Of a stretch of DNA of 64,000 bases, positions 55,688 to 64,000 are shown piece by piece. The position numbers were made by a program, and so were the translations under genes. Origin of the DNA: Magnetococcales bacterium (GTDB lineage Bacteria; Pseudomonadota; Magnetococcia; Magnetococcales; Magnetaquicoccaceae). Where the stretch lies: positions 1 to 64,000 of the forward strand of contig JADGAZ010000021.1 of the NCBI GenBank assembly GCA_015231755.1, given 5' to 3'. Each line of letters begins with the position of its first letter. Within the stretch, counting starts at the first letter, position 1. The notes under the pieces were generated by a model. That model worked only from the letters and a program-made list of their open reading frames with translations, did not search any database and was not told where the DNA came from.

Positions 55688-55766
55688 CCGCCATCCGCTC
55701 CAGAGAGGTTCACGGGTGGACCGAAGGCCAGCCAGCTCACCCGGACCTCTCGGGGTCGATCCTCGA
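55640..55766 (+). repeat. Direct repeat, right copy, flanking the nuclease module
   Basis: Right-hand partner of 53677-53803. Here the sequence is the functional 3' end of the intact lectin gene (minus strand) plus the radical SAM remnant. Confidence 0.88.
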
Positions 55767-56319
55767 CGCGGGTGACCAGCAACACGGTGAACCCACCGGC
55801 ATCCACCTCTTCGGCGCTCACCAGAAACTGGATCTTCTCCTGATTGAAATCAATGCCCACCAGACCCATCATCACCCGGGGAGGCTGAGCAAAGGGTTTG
55901 GAAAACGCCACCCGCTGCCGAAACTCCCGGGCGCGGGTGAACAGACTGGCCAGACGCCACTCCTTGTCCTCCTGACGGGCCAAGACACTCCCGCTCTCCA
56001 ACCGCTCACCGGGAGTCGGCATCAGGGCTTGCAACGCGGTCAAACGGCTCTGTTGTTCCCGCAAGCCGGTTTCCAAAGCCACGACCCGCTCAGCCATCCT
56101 CGTCACCTGGGACCGTTCGGCCTCCAGGGTGGCCACGGCGCTCCGCAACCGGTTCCACTCCCCGCCCAGCAGCCAGTCTTGCCAGTTGTTGCGGATGGAC
56201 TGCCCATCACGCTCCCCGGCACCACTCCCGGCGCCGCCCACAGGCAACCCGCCCCTGAAAACCAGCACCCCGACCAGAATCACTACCAGGGTCAACGACA
56301 TCCAGAACCAGCGTGCCAT
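55663..56319 (-). CDS. Membrane-anchored H-type lectin domain protein
   Basis: A 218-residue protein with one N-terminal membrane helix (FWMSLTLVVILVGVLVF), a coiled-coil stalk (about 60-115, LEAERSQVTRMAERVVALE) and a C-terminal H-type lectin domain (about 140-205). The lectin part shows VAFSKPFAQPPRVMMGL, then VDAGGFTVLLVTR and VRVSWLAFG, matching the fold first described in snail agglutinin, which binds N-acetylgalactosamine-like sugars. It would display a trimeric sugar-binding head outside the inner membrane. ATG at 56319 with AAGGAG just upstream. It follows the speE-like gene by 18 bp. Confidence 0.82.
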   Translation of the reverse strand: MARWFWMSLTLVVILVGVLVFRGGLPVGGAGSGAGERDGQSIRNNWQDWLLGGEWNRLRSAVATLEAERSQVTRMAERVVALETGLREQQSRLTALQALMPTPGERLESGSVLARQEDKEWRLASLFTRAREFRQRVAFSKPFAQPPRVMMGLVGIDFNQEKIQFLVSAEEVDAGGFTVLLVTRVEDRPREVRVSWLAFGPPVNLSGADGGQAEEKER

Positions 56320-56337
56320 GCCCACTCCTTTTTTCCA

Positions 56338-57177
56338 CTACCGCCTCGATGAACCAAACCCCAGCCAACGTTTCCAGCTCTTCGGTTCGCTGATACGCGC
56401 CATCTCTTGCAAATAGCCCGGATGGTTGATCCCCAGGCGCGCTTCCAACTCCAACGCCCGGGATTCCAGTTCCCGGCGTTGTTCCCAGGGGATGACGCCG
56501 GGACCGGCGAACAGAATTTCATTGTTGAAACCGGGCACGGTCAGACTCCAGGCCGCCTGGGGAAAACGTCGCCGGATCGCCTCGGTGCCCTGATGAAACA
56601 AGGCCCCATCCGAACGGATCAGGTTGATCACCAACACCCCGTGAGCCGTCAACCGCTCATGGGCCTGGGCGAATACCGGATCCGCGTACACCCCCCGGGC
56701 CATGCCCACCTGATCGAAGGCATCCAACAAAATCAGGTCATAACGCCGCTCGGGACGCGTGCGGCTCATCCGTTCCACGAAAAGGGCGCCATCTTCCACA
56801 AACAAGGTCAAGCGGGGATCCGTGGGCACATGGAAGAACTGTCTGGCCAACGGGGGCAACAACGGATCGTTTTCCACCACATCCATATGACAACCGGGAA
56901 AATGGTGCAGCAAAAATTTGACCATCGACCCCCCGCCCAGACCGATCATCAACACCCGGAACGGGCGATTCTCGGCCAGAACCTCCAGAAAGAGCAATCC
57001 GGCCATCATGCGACGGGTGTAACGCAGTACCAGCAGGTTGGGATCTTCCAGGGACATGCGGCTTTGGGTCAGATGGCTGTCGAAAGCCAGGGTGCGGAAA
57101 TGACGATCCTCCACCACCTCCACCACCCGACCCCCATGGGGCCGACGATACAGCATGCGTCTGTCCTCGGGGCACAT
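56338..57177 (-). CDS. Spermidine synthase-like methyltransferase-fold protein
   Basis: A 279-residue protein of the spermidine-synthase family fold: LMIGLGGGSMVKFLLHHFP (SAM-type glycine loop), VVENDPLLPPLARQFF, EDGALFVERM and DLILLDAFDQVGMARGVYADP. The catalytic region of true SpeE (DSTDP) is replaced by DAFDQ, so polyamine synthesis is doubtful; many such homologues are of unknown function. AAGGA precedes the ATG. It lies between the helicase (9 bp) and lectin genes. Confidence 0.8.
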   Translation of the reverse strand: MCPEDRRMLYRRPHGGRVVEVVEDRHFRTLAFDSHLTQSRMSLEDPNLLVLRYTRRMMAGLLFLEVLAENRPFRVLMIGLGGGSMVKFLLHHFPGCHMDVVENDPLLPPLARQFFHVPTDPRLTLFVEDGALFVERMSRTRPERRYDLILLDAFDQVGMARGVYADPVFAQAHERLTAHGVLVINLIRSDGALFHQGTEAIRRRFPQAAWSLTVPGFNNEILFAGPGVIPWEQRRELESRALELEARLGINHPGYLQEMARISEPKSWKRWLGFGSSRR

Positions 57178-57186
57178 GGCGGTTCC

Positions 57187-59361
57187 TTATCCTTTGGGTC
57201 TGGGCCGACTGGCTCCCACGTGACGCCGGGGCACGAACCGCTGCACCCGTGGGGTCTGCTGACGGGCCTGCCAGCAAGGGTCACACACCGGATGCACATG
57301 ACGCGGAACCAGAGCCGTGCCGCACACGGAACAGTGACGTTCCAGTTTCTTTTCCCGTTTCAACAAGACGCCGATCTCCCGGTTGATCTCCCGACGGCGG
57401 TTTTCCGCCAGTTCCAGATCGGGAAAATGCCGCGGAAACCGGAAATGCAACCAGCAGTACAGACTGACGATGCGCATGGAGGTTTCCAGCAATCCCAGCC
57501 GTCCCCCGCCGCCCTCCCGGTCGTCCGGCAGCACCTTGGACAACGGCAGCACCCGATCCCGGGCCACGGTGGCGGTCATGCTCTCGAAAGCCGACACCGC
57601 CAAGCTTTCCCGCAAAGGCACCGGGGCCGCGGACAAGGCGAACCGGGTGGACAGATCCAATCCCTTGTGACGATCGGCGATGCGGGCCAGCACGATCTGA
57701 TCCTCCAGATCCGACAACTCGTAGACCGTCGGATCGGGTTTGACCATCTGGATGAAAATGGAGAACAGTCGGGCCAAAGCGGGATTGCGCTCTCCCCGCA
57801 GGGAGGCGATGGCCAGCAGATGATCGAGATTGGGGGCCAGATGGGCCCGACGGATGGAGCGGGGATCGGCGCGAAAGGCGGCGGTAATGCGGTGCATGGG
57901 AATCTGGTAGGTGCCGATGAACCCCACCTCGTTCTTGCCGAACCGTCCGGCCCGTCCGGCGATCTGCCGCACCTCCATGGGGGTGAGGGGATGTTCCACC
58001 CGGTTGATGAACTTGCTGTCCTGGGCAAACAGAATGGTGCGGATCGGCAGATTCAACCCCATGCCGATGGCGTCGGTGGCCACCAGCAGTCCCGCCTCGC
58101 CGCTGGCGAAACGATGGGCCTGCAACCGACGCACCTCCGGGGGCAAGGCGCCATACAGCACCGCCGTGGCCATGCCGGTACGCTGTTCGATTTCGGCCTT
58201 CAATCCCAGCACCGCCGAACGGGAAAACACCACGATCGCCGTGCCCGGCTCCAGTTCCCGCACGTTTTTGACCGGCTTTTGCAGCAGTTGCAACGGGGCG
58301 AGACGCTCCAGATGGTGGACCTGATACGGATCGCCGGTCAAAGCCAAAAGTTTTTCCACCGCCGGTCGGGCCTCGGGGGCGCCGATGATCTGCAACGCCT
58401 CGGCCCGCGCCCCTAAAATCGCCTGGGTCCAGGCCCAACCCCGGTCCGGATCCCCCAGCATCTGGGCCTCGTCGATGACGCACACCTCATAATGGTTGCC
58501 CAGGGGCAACATTTCGATGGTGCAGGCGGTATGACGGGCACCCGGGACCATCACCCGCTCCTCCCCGGTGACCATGTTGCAAGGCACCCCCCATTCGTTG
58601 AGGGTCTCGGCCACCTCCAACGCCAACAAACGCAACGGCGCCAAATAGATGCCGTTGTCGGCTTCGATCAGGCGTTGCAACGCCTGATAGGTCTTGCCCG
58701 AATTGGTCGGCCCCAGAAACAGGGTCACCTGACGCGACTGCTCCCGTGCCGGAAAAAGGGCGTGGAATTCATGAATCCGGGTGATGGCCGTGGTTTCCCG
58801 TTGCAGGCGGATTTGATCCAACGCCTTGTGCAACCGGCCAAAATAGTGCCAATAGGGAAACAGGAACAACGCTTCCGGGTTCTGGGTCTCCTCCCGGATG
58901 ATGGGCCGGTCCGCAGCCCGGGTCTCTTCGTTGACCTCCTCCCCCCCCTCGGCCACCACCGCCTGGAAACGGTGCTCCCGATAGGCGTCGAGGGCCTCCC
59001 GCCAGCGGGTGGTCTCCGAAAAAGGCAGCTCCCGTCCCTCGGATCGGGCCAGACGACGGATTTCCCGCCGGGTTTCCAGCAGGTCATCCCGTTGCGCCAG
59101 CAGATCCCGCAGAGCCTCTTCCGCATCCAAAGGGGGCTGTTGCGCCAATCCCTCGCGCCAGCGGCTCAATCCGGATGACACCTGCTGCCAGGCATCGATC
59201 CAGTCGGTCACGGGATCGGGTCGTTCATGCGCCTCCTCCCCGGCATTCTCCTCCCGGACAGCCGGCTCCGGCGAAAGGATCTCCGGAGCGGCCAGGGACA
59301 AGGAATCCGGAACCATCTCTGGCATCAATCCGGATGAATCGGACGGCGTGTCATGTTCCAT
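57187..59361 (-). CDS. Suv3-like ATP-dependent RNA helicase
   Basis: A 724-residue superfamily 2 helicase resembling mitochondrial Suv3, a group common in alphaproteobacteria. The N-terminal about 200 residues are an acidic, helical extension. Helicase motifs: I FLGPTNSGKTYQAL, Ia APLRLLALE, II VIDEAQMLGD, and VI VRQIAGRAGRFG. A C-terminal zinc ribbon (CSVCGTAL...CDPCW) and a basic tail follow. It probably unwinds RNA in decay. It heads the helicase-speE-like-lectin unit; no shared function is apparent. Confidence 0.88.
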   Translation of the reverse strand: MEHDTPSDSSGLMPEMVPDSLSLAAPEILSPEPAVREENAGEEAHERPDPVTDWIDAWQQVSSGLSRWREGLAQQPPLDAEEALRDLLAQRDDLLETRREIRRLARSEGRELPFSETTRWREALDAYREHRFQAVVAEGGEEVNEETRAADRPIIREETQNPEALFLFPYWHYFGRLHKALDQIRLQRETTAITRIHEFHALFPAREQSRQVTLFLGPTNSGKTYQALQRLIEADNGIYLAPLRLLALEVAETLNEWGVPCNMVTGEERVMVPGARHTACTIEMLPLGNHYEVCVIDEAQMLGDPDRGWAWTQAILGARAEALQIIGAPEARPAVEKLLALTGDPYQVHHLERLAPLQLLQKPVKNVRELEPGTAIVVFSRSAVLGLKAEIEQRTGMATAVLYGALPPEVRRLQAHRFASGEAGLLVATDAIGMGLNLPIRTILFAQDSKFINRVEHPLTPMEVRQIAGRAGRFGKNEVGFIGTYQIPMHRITAAFRADPRSIRRAHLAPNLDHLLAIASLRGERNPALARLFSIFIQMVKPDPTVYELSDLEDQIVLARIADRHKGLDLSTRFALSAAPVPLRESLAVSAFESMTATVARDRVLPLSKVLPDDREGGGGRLGLLETSMRIVSLYCWLHFRFPRHFPDLELAENRRREINREIGVLLKREKKLERHCSVCGTALVPRHVHPVCDPCWQARQQTPRVQRFVPRRHVGASRPRPKG

Positions 59362-59609
59362 GGCGGGAGTGGCAAACTCGGTGCAGGGGTTATGAAAACC
59401 AAAGCCTCGGAAGGATCGGAAATCTCAATGATGGATTCTCCCCCGATCCGGAGCGAAGCGCAAGAGACCGGAAAGACAAACACCTTTCCCCGTCCGAACC
59501 CCGAAGGATTACATTCTTTCCTGTATCTTGGAACCGTTCCTGGCGTAAACTGTCTGTTGACCTTCATGGATTCCCCCTTATTATCCATCACCATCGAGGA
59601 AACACCGAC

Positions 59610-60962
59610 GTGTCTGACTGGCATCCCCAATCCTGGAAACAATTCACGGCCCTCCAGCAACCCGATTGGCCCAACGCCCAAACCCTGGAAGAGACCTGCG
59701 GCAACCTCTCCCGCTATCCTCCTTTGGTGTTCGCCGGTGAAGTGCGGGCGCTCAAGGAACATCTGGCCAAGGTGTCACGGGGCGAGGCTTTTTTGCTGCA
59801 AGGCGGGGATTGCGCCGAATCCTTCAACGATTTCACCGCCAACTCCATCCGCGACAAGCTCAAGGTGCTGTTGCAGATGGCGGTGATCCTCACCCATGGC
59901 ATCTCCAAGCCGGTGATCAAGGTGGGTCGCATCGCCGGGCAGTACGCCAAGCCCCGCTCCAGCCCCTTTGAAACCCAAAACGGCGTCTCCTTGCCCAGTT
60001 TCCGGGGGGAGTCGGTCAACGATCCGGCCTTCACCGAAGAGGCCCGCCTGCCGGATCCCATGCGTCTGGAACGGGCCTATTTCCAGTCCGCCAGCACCTT
60101 GAACCTGTTGCGCGCCTTCACCCATGGGGGTTTCGCCAATCTGGGACGGGTCCACACCTGGAATCAGGATTTCGTGGCCAACAGTCCCCAGGGGCAACGC
60201 TACGCCCATCTGGCCGACGAACTGAGCAAAACCCTCGATTTCATGCGGGCCATCGGCCTCAACACCCATAACACTCCGGCGTTGCAGGAGGTGGAGTATT
60301 TCACCAGTCACGAAGCCTTGATCCTGGAATACGAAACCGCCCTCACCCGGCAGGACTCCCTCACCGGGGACTTTTACGACTGTTCGGCGCATATGATCTG
60401 GATCGGCGAACGGACCCGGCAACCGGATGGGGCCCATGTGGAATTTCTGCGTGGGGTCAAGAATCCTTTGGGGGTCAAGATCGGACCCAAGGCGTCGGTG
60501 GACGATATCCTGAAATTATGCGACCGGCTCAATCCCGACAACGAACCGGGACGCCTGACCCTGATCGGTCGCTTCGGACACGATCAGATCGCCAAGGCGC
60601 TGCCTCCCCTCCTGCGGGGCATCCAGCAGGAGGGTCGGGCCATCGTCTGGAGCTGCGATCCCATGCACGGCAACACCTACACCGCGCCCACGGGCCTGAA
60701 AACCCGTGCCCTGGATCACATCCTGAGTGAATTGCAACAGTTCTTTCAAATCCTCCAGTCCGAGAAGGTCTGGCCGGGAGGGGTTCACTTTGAATTGACC
60801 GGGGACAACGTGACCGAATGTGTCGGCGGTTCCCACGACATCCGGGAAGAACAGTTGTGCGAACGCTACGAGACCACCTGCGATCCCCGTCTCAATGCGG
60901 CCCAAAGCCTGGATGTGGCCTTTCTTGTCGCCGAAGCGATGCGTTCGTTTCCGCAGCAGTGA
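59610..60962 (+). CDS. Class II DAHP synthase
   Basis: Catalyses the first step of the shikimate pathway (phosphoenolpyruvate plus erythrose-4-phosphate). The 450-residue, plant/mycobacterial-type enzyme shows LLQGGDCAESF, VGRIAGQYAKPRS, and CDPMHGNT and ends with the ELTGDNVTECVGG block; metal ligands Cys, His, Glu and Asp are all present. The GTG at 59610 has GAGGA nine bases upstream and gives the usual N-terminus (SDWHPQSWK). The frame is open upstream without conservation. The gene stands alone. Confidence 0.95.
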   Translation: MSDWHPQSWKQFTALQQPDWPNAQTLEETCGNLSRYPPLVFAGEVRALKEHLAKVSRGEAFLLQGGDCAESFNDFTANSIRDKLKVLLQMAVILTHGISKPVIKVGRIAGQYAKPRSSPFETQNGVSLPSFRGESVNDPAFTEEARLPDPMRLERAYFQSASTLNLLRAFTHGGFANLGRVHTWNQDFVANSPQGQRYAHLADELSKTLDFMRAIGLNTHNTPALQEVEYFTSHEALILEYETALTRQDSLTGDFYDCSAHMIWIGERTRQPDGAHVEFLRGVKNPLGVKIGPKASVDDILKLCDRLNPDNEPGRLTLIGRFGHDQIAKALPPLLRGIQQEGRAIVWSCDPMHGNTYTAPTGLKTRALDHILSELQQFFQILQSEKVWPGGVHFELTGDNVTECVGGSHDIREEQLCERYETTCDPRLNAAQSLDVAFLVAEAMRSFPQQ

Positions 60963-61059
60963 AACCGGGCCATTCGGGACGAAAAACGATGGTGGGACGC
61001 AAACACTTGCCTCCCTTGGGAAACAGTGGCGAGGCCAATTGAGTCGCCTGGAAATTCAT
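60892..61059 (-). CDS. Possible 55-residue peptide, coupled to the gene before it
   Basis: This frame starts at an ATG overlapping the preceding small ORF's stop (ATGA), with GGAGGTGAGCC as ribosome site. It encodes MNFQATQLASPLFPKGGKC and continues to GFGPH. It runs 71 bases into the 3' end of the DAHP synthase gene on the other strand. No family recognised. It could be a short peptide of a two-gene unit, or chance. Confidence 0.35.
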   Translation of the reverse strand: MNFQATQLASPLFPKGGKCLRPTIVFRPEWPGFTAAETNASLRRQERPHPGFGPH

Positions 61060-61268
61060 GGCTCACCTCCGCCCATGGAAAGGTCCAGACGGGTCCAACC
61101 GGTCTGACGCGAAACACCGGACAGACCACGGCCCAGACCAAATGACCACCCGCGAATGGCGGATTCCGGCATGTTCGCATGCCGGACCGTCTCGCGGACA
61201 AATCCTTTGGCGATCAGGCCATTGACGAAGGCGCCCTTTTTGGTATCGTGGATTTCAATCGTCGTCAT
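61056..61268 (-). CDS. Small hypothetical protein (70 residues)
   Basis: A small frame with a strong GAGGAG site seven bases before its ATG. It starts MTTIEIHDTKKGAFVNG and ends in a glycine-rich stretch (GLGRGLSGVSRQ). There is no signal peptide or known motif. It is followed by a coupled second frame. A toxin-antitoxin, precursor peptide or degraded gene are all possible; I cannot choose. Confidence 0.45.
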   Translation of the reverse strand: MTTIEIHDTKKGAFVNGLIAKGFVRETVRHANMPESAIRGWSFGLGRGLSGVSRQTGWTRLDLSMGGGEP

Positions 61269-61765
61269 GTCGTTTCTCCTCGTTTTCCATCTTTTTTAAA
61301 TGGGCTGACCGGATGGCTGTGGCCAGATCAAGCCTTGGTAGTAGAGTCCGCATAGCTCCTGGCCACCCCCCAAGAAGAACAGCGCACCGGGCCAAACCTT
61401 TTGGCTTTACGACCCGATGACGGGGCATGGTGCGTCAATTTCTCATAAGGTTGCACACCACCTGTGTGGGGTGCGTTTGGTTCCGGTCTGGCCGTTGACT
61501 GATGCCCTGAGAGCATGCAAGCCATTTGCCAACATGCATTAATTGTTGCTCCATTGTCGATCAATTTTACTTAACCAATATAAATCAATTCAATAGAGCA
61601 ACACAGCTCCACCTGCCCGCTCCCTGACACAACCGGGTGAAACCATGACATGTCAAAAAACAAGCGCAGCGGGATGGCTGTACCGACACCTCCAACCGGA
61701 CTATAATCCCGCAGCTTGACGCCTTCTTCGTTCACCCCCACCTTGCCGACGGAAAAGACCACACC
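61269..61765. other. Intergenic region without recognisable genes
   Basis: About 500 bases before the GST gene. It contains an AT-rich part (about 61535-61600) and an imperfect palindrome GCACACCACC...GGGGTGC near 61464. No convincing coding frame, transposase remnant or terminator is visible. It probably holds the promoters of the small ORF pair and of the GST gene. Confidence 0.5.
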
Positions 61766-62443
61766 ATGGAACCCGAACTGTTTCTTTTTGACTTCTGCCC
61801 CTATTGCCAGCGGGTGAGCATCGCGGTTGCGCACCTGTCGATTGCCCATCAGGCGGTGGCCATGGGGGCCGGTGATCGTCCCTCCTGGTTCGGGGAGGTC
61901 TCCCCCCAGAAAACCGTTCCCGCCATGCGGGTCGGATCGGTGAGTCTGTTCGACTCGTCGGTGATCACGGAATATCTCAACGAGTGGGCCCAGGGGGGCA
62001 TGCTGCCCGCCGATCCGCTGGAACGGGGGGTATGCCGTTCCTGGATCGGTCAGGCCGGTCACTGCCAGGGATTGTTCACCCAGATGTGCATGGGAGTCGG
62101 TCAGGAGGGATTTGAAACCGCCCGCAACGGGTTGATCACCGCCTTGGAAACTTTTGAAATCGGTCCTTTGGCCCAGGGCATGAACGGCTTCAATGGGCCA
62201 ACATTGTCCCTGGTGGACGTGGCCATGGCCCCGCTTTTCACCCGGATTGCCCATGTGGAGCGATTTCATCCCATTCTGCCGGCCATCGGACTGGAACGGT
62301 TGCGGGCATGGTCGGCGCGACTGCTGGCCGAACCCGTGGTCATCGGCTCGATCCCGCAGAATTTTCCCATGTTTTTTCAGCGGTTTCTCAAGAACAAGGC
62401 GGCTGGCGGATATCTGACGGCACGACTCGACTCCCAGGGTTGA
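61766..62443 (+). CDS. Glutathione S-transferase/glutaredoxin-like protein
   Basis: A 225-residue GST-fold protein. The N-terminal thioredoxin-like domain has CPYCQR at residues 11-16, as in glutaredoxin 2 and omega-class GSTs, and the SPQKTVPAM cis-Pro element with SSVITEYL. The C-terminal helical domain includes NGPTLSLVDVAMAPLF, the conserved hydrophobic N-capping region. It likely reduces or transfers glutathione. It converges on an arsR-type gene 50 bp away. Confidence 0.87.
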   Translation: MEPELFLFDFCPYCQRVSIAVAHLSIAHQAVAMGAGDRPSWFGEVSPQKTVPAMRVGSVSLFDSSVITEYLNEWAQGGMLPADPLERGVCRSWIGQAGHCQGLFTQMCMGVGQEGFETARNGLITALETFEIGPLAQGMNGFNGPTLSLVDVAMAPLFTRIAHVERFHPILPAIGLERLRAWSARLLAEPVVIGSIPQNFPMFFQRFLKNKAAGGYLTARLDSQG

Positions 62444-62493
62444 AACCGGAAGCCCAAAGCGGACAAAAAAAATGGGGGCGGAAAGCGGGCGTT

Positions 62494-62856
62494 TCAGATG
62501 GAAAAATGATTGCCCGAACACCGGTTGGGACGATCCGGCATCTCCCGCAACCGCTCCCGGTCTTCCGTGTGCAGCCGGGAGCCTTGCAGCCCGGTGGCCA
62601 AAGCCCGAATCAGGGTGATGGCCCACGGGGGCAACTCCGGATGCAACCGGTAATAGACCCATTGCCCGGCCCGCCGGTCCAAAACCACATGATGTTCCCG
62701 CAACGTCCCCAGATGGCGGGAGATCTTGGGTTGCACCTCGGACAGGGCATGTCCGAATTCACAGACACACAGCTCGGTTTCGGCCAACAGCAGCATCACG
62801 CACCGCAACCGGGTTTCGTCCACCAGGGATTTCAGCAGAATTTCGGGAGTCACCAT
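62494..62856 (-). CDS. ArsR-family metalloregulator
   Basis: A 120-residue winged-helix repressor. The metal site ELCVCEF in the third helix (Cys-X-Cys) matches the classic As(III)/Sb(III)-sensing alpha-3 site. The recognition helix is PKISRHLGTLRE. The ATG at 62856 has GAGG six bases upstream. The upstream region (62880-62900) contains GATATATTCG-type half sites that might be its own operator. No arsenic efflux gene lies in the window; a regulon elsewhere is expected. Confidence 0.88.
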   Translation of the reverse strand: MVTPEILLKSLVDETRLRCVMLLLAETELCVCEFGHALSEVQPKISRHLGTLREHHVVLDRRAGQWVYYRLHPELPPWAITLIRALATGLQGSRLHTEDRERLREMPDRPNRCSGNHFSI

Positions 62857-63116
62857 CACGCACCTCATATCTCAAAAGGCGAATATATCGGATTCCGCCC
62901 TCACCCGTCAATTGCCTTCCGGCATGCCACCCACAGTTGACCCATCCGTGGGGCGTGGTGCCCAGGTTTCCGGAAGCGCCACCAGCGGATCATGACCATA
63001 CCTCCATCCATCGTGCGCCAACCATGGTCAAGCCCCACCCATTCGTGGCATAATTTTGGATCGATCAGCTCTTCATCTTCACTCCCAAACCGACACGCAG
63101 CGGGCCGGAAACCACC

Positions 63117-64000
63117 ATGTCTCAAACCTTTCTCGAATTTGAACGCCCCATCGGGGAGTTGATGTCCAAAATCGACGATCTGCGCCGTCTTTCAAACAGC
63201 TCGGATATCAACATCTCCCAGGAAATCGCACGCCTGGAACAAGAGACCATTCATCTGACCGAACGGATCTTCACCAAGCTCACCCCCTGGCAAAAAACCC
63301 TGCTCTCCCGTCATCCGGATCGTCCGTTCACCACCGACTATCTGGAATCGGTCTTCAGCGGCTTCACGGAACTCCACGGGGACCGGGTTTTCGGGGATGA
63401 CGAATCGATCATCGGCGGATTGGCCACCATTGATAGCATCGACGTGATGGTGATCGGCCAGGAAAAAGGCCGGGGCACCAAAGACAAGGTACGTCGCAAC
63501 TTCGGCATGCCCAAACCCGAAGGCTATCGCAAGGCGTTGCGCTTGATGAAACTGGCGGAAAAATTCAAGCTGCCGGTCATCTGCCTCATCGACACCCCTG
63601 GCGCCTATCCGGGCAAAGGGGCCGAAGAACGGGGCCAGGCCGAAGCCATCGCCCGCAACCTCAAAGAGATGGCCGCACTCCAGGTGCCCATTCTCAGCGT
63701 GATCATCGGTGAAGGGGGTTCCGGCGGGGCATTGGCGTTGGGGATGGGCAATCGGGTGTTGATGATGCAGTACGCCACCTATTCGGTCATCTCCCCGGAA
63801 GGGTGCGCCTCCATCCTGTGGAAAGATTCCACCAAAGCGGAACTGGCCTCCGAGGCCCTACGCCTGACCGCCCCGGATATCCTGGAACTCAAGGTGATCG
63901 ACGAGATCATCCCGGAACCCATCGGCGGCGCCCATCGCAACCCGGAAGAGACCGCGAATCTGCTCAAACGTCACATCATTCACCACCTGCGGGATCTGCG
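63117..64000 (+). CDS. accA: Acetyl-CoA carboxylase carboxyltransferase alpha subunit (3' partial)
   Basis: The alpha subunit of acetyl-CoA carboxylase carboxyltransferase, the first committed step of fatty-acid synthesis. The 294 residues present match Acc[12 protein letters not shown] at the start, [27 protein letters not shown], the active-site block [18 protein letters not shown] and [15 protein letters not shown]. About 25 residues are lost beyond the window end. The ATG at 63117 is clear; the upstream 260 bases contain no gene. Confidence 0.96.
   Translation, partial: MSQTFLEFERPIGELMSKIDDLRRLSNSSDINISQEIARLEQETIHLTERIFTKLTPWQKTLLSRHPDRPFTTDYLESVFSGFTELHGDRVFGDDESIIGGLATIDSIDVMVIGQEKGRGTKDKVRRNFGMPKPEGYRKALRLMKLAEKFKLPVICLIDTPGAYPGKGAEERGQAEAIARNLKEMAALQVPILSVIIGEGGSGGALALGMGNRVLMMQYATYSVISPEGCASILWKDSTKAELASEALRLTAPDILELKVIDEIIPEPIGGAHRNPEETANLLKRHIIHHLRDL

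Noticed and set aside
57281-58483. 400-codon minus-strand frame within the helicase gene
   Set aside because: Alternate frame of the helicase, Gly/Arg-rich, no start context.
61328-61564. 78-codon minus-strand frame as a gene
   Set aside because: No ribosome site, biased composition, no motif.
61269-61765. Insertion-sequence remnant
   Set aside because: No terminal inverted repeats, target duplication or transposase fragment could be seen.

Overview
The window reads as chromosomal DNA of a GC-rich (roughly 60 %), motile, sulfur-oxidising proteobacterium. The mix of oxidative-type dsr genes, many chemoreceptors (hemerythrin and CZB-type sensors), hybrid kinases, a Suv3-like helicase and class II DAHP synthase resembles Magnetococcales (Magnetococcia/'Etaproteobacteria') or a relative. 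That placement is inference; no rRNA or marker comparison was possible. No rRNA, tRNA or CRISPR was seen.

Layout. 1-4.9 kb: chemosensory/c-di-GMP operon (CheA hybrid cut by the window edge, CheY-like receiver, Hpt-REC-REC-GGDEF diguanylate cyclase, two CheW-like proteins). 4.9-11.1 kb, minus: type II secretion gspC-gspD-gspE followed by manC. 11.2-16.2 kb, minus: a partial dsr cluster, dsrN-dsrE-dsrF-dsrH-dsrJ-dsrO-dsrP, ending at a clear terminator but lacking dsrAB, dsrC, dsrMK and dsrL. 16.4-30.2 kb: ferrochelatase, a bare chemoreceptor hairpin, a heptad-repeat membrane protein, an orphan Mu-type phage portal gene, recQ, a Cache-HAMP-MCP-hemerythrin receptor, an SpmA-SpmB fusion, a receptor with two extracytoplasmic CZB-like domains, and a sulfotransferase. 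30.4-39.3 kb: a surface-sugar cluster (rmlA, rmlB, DegT-type aminotransferase, ArnC/GtrB-like glycosyltransferase, hexapeptide acyltransferase, large polytopic membrane protein, FemAB-like protein) closed by cysC. 39.5-46.0 kb: RHH protein with a Pro/Ala repeat tail, multi-PAS hybrid kinase, REC-Hpt partner, DUF1015 protein.

46.2-53.7 kb is the most unusual region: a tight five-gene operon of a CgeB-like glycosyltransferase, a radical SAM protein with extra C-terminal cysteines, a family 2 glycosyltransferase and two large B12-type radical SAM proteins. It converges on an H-type lectin gene. Between them sits an AT-richer two-gene module of PD-(D/E)XK nuclease-like proteins (53.8-55.6 kb), bounded by a roughly 127-bp imperfect direct repeat. 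Both repeat copies carry the 3' end of a radical SAM gene and the 3' end of the lectin gene, so the ancestral junction was duplicated around the module.

55.7-64 kb: H-type lectin, spermidine-synthase-like protein and Suv3-like helicase (minus), class II DAHP synthase, two tiny coupled ORFs, a glutathione S-transferase, an ArsR regulator and the start of accA, cut by the window end.

How the parts may work together (inference): dTDP-amino sugar synthesis, undecaprenyl-linked transfer, PAPS supply (CysC) with sulfotransferase, and the radical SAM/glycosyltransferase operon all point to elaborate cell-surface glycans. The chemosensory genes link oxygen, metal or redox cues to motility and c-di-GMP.
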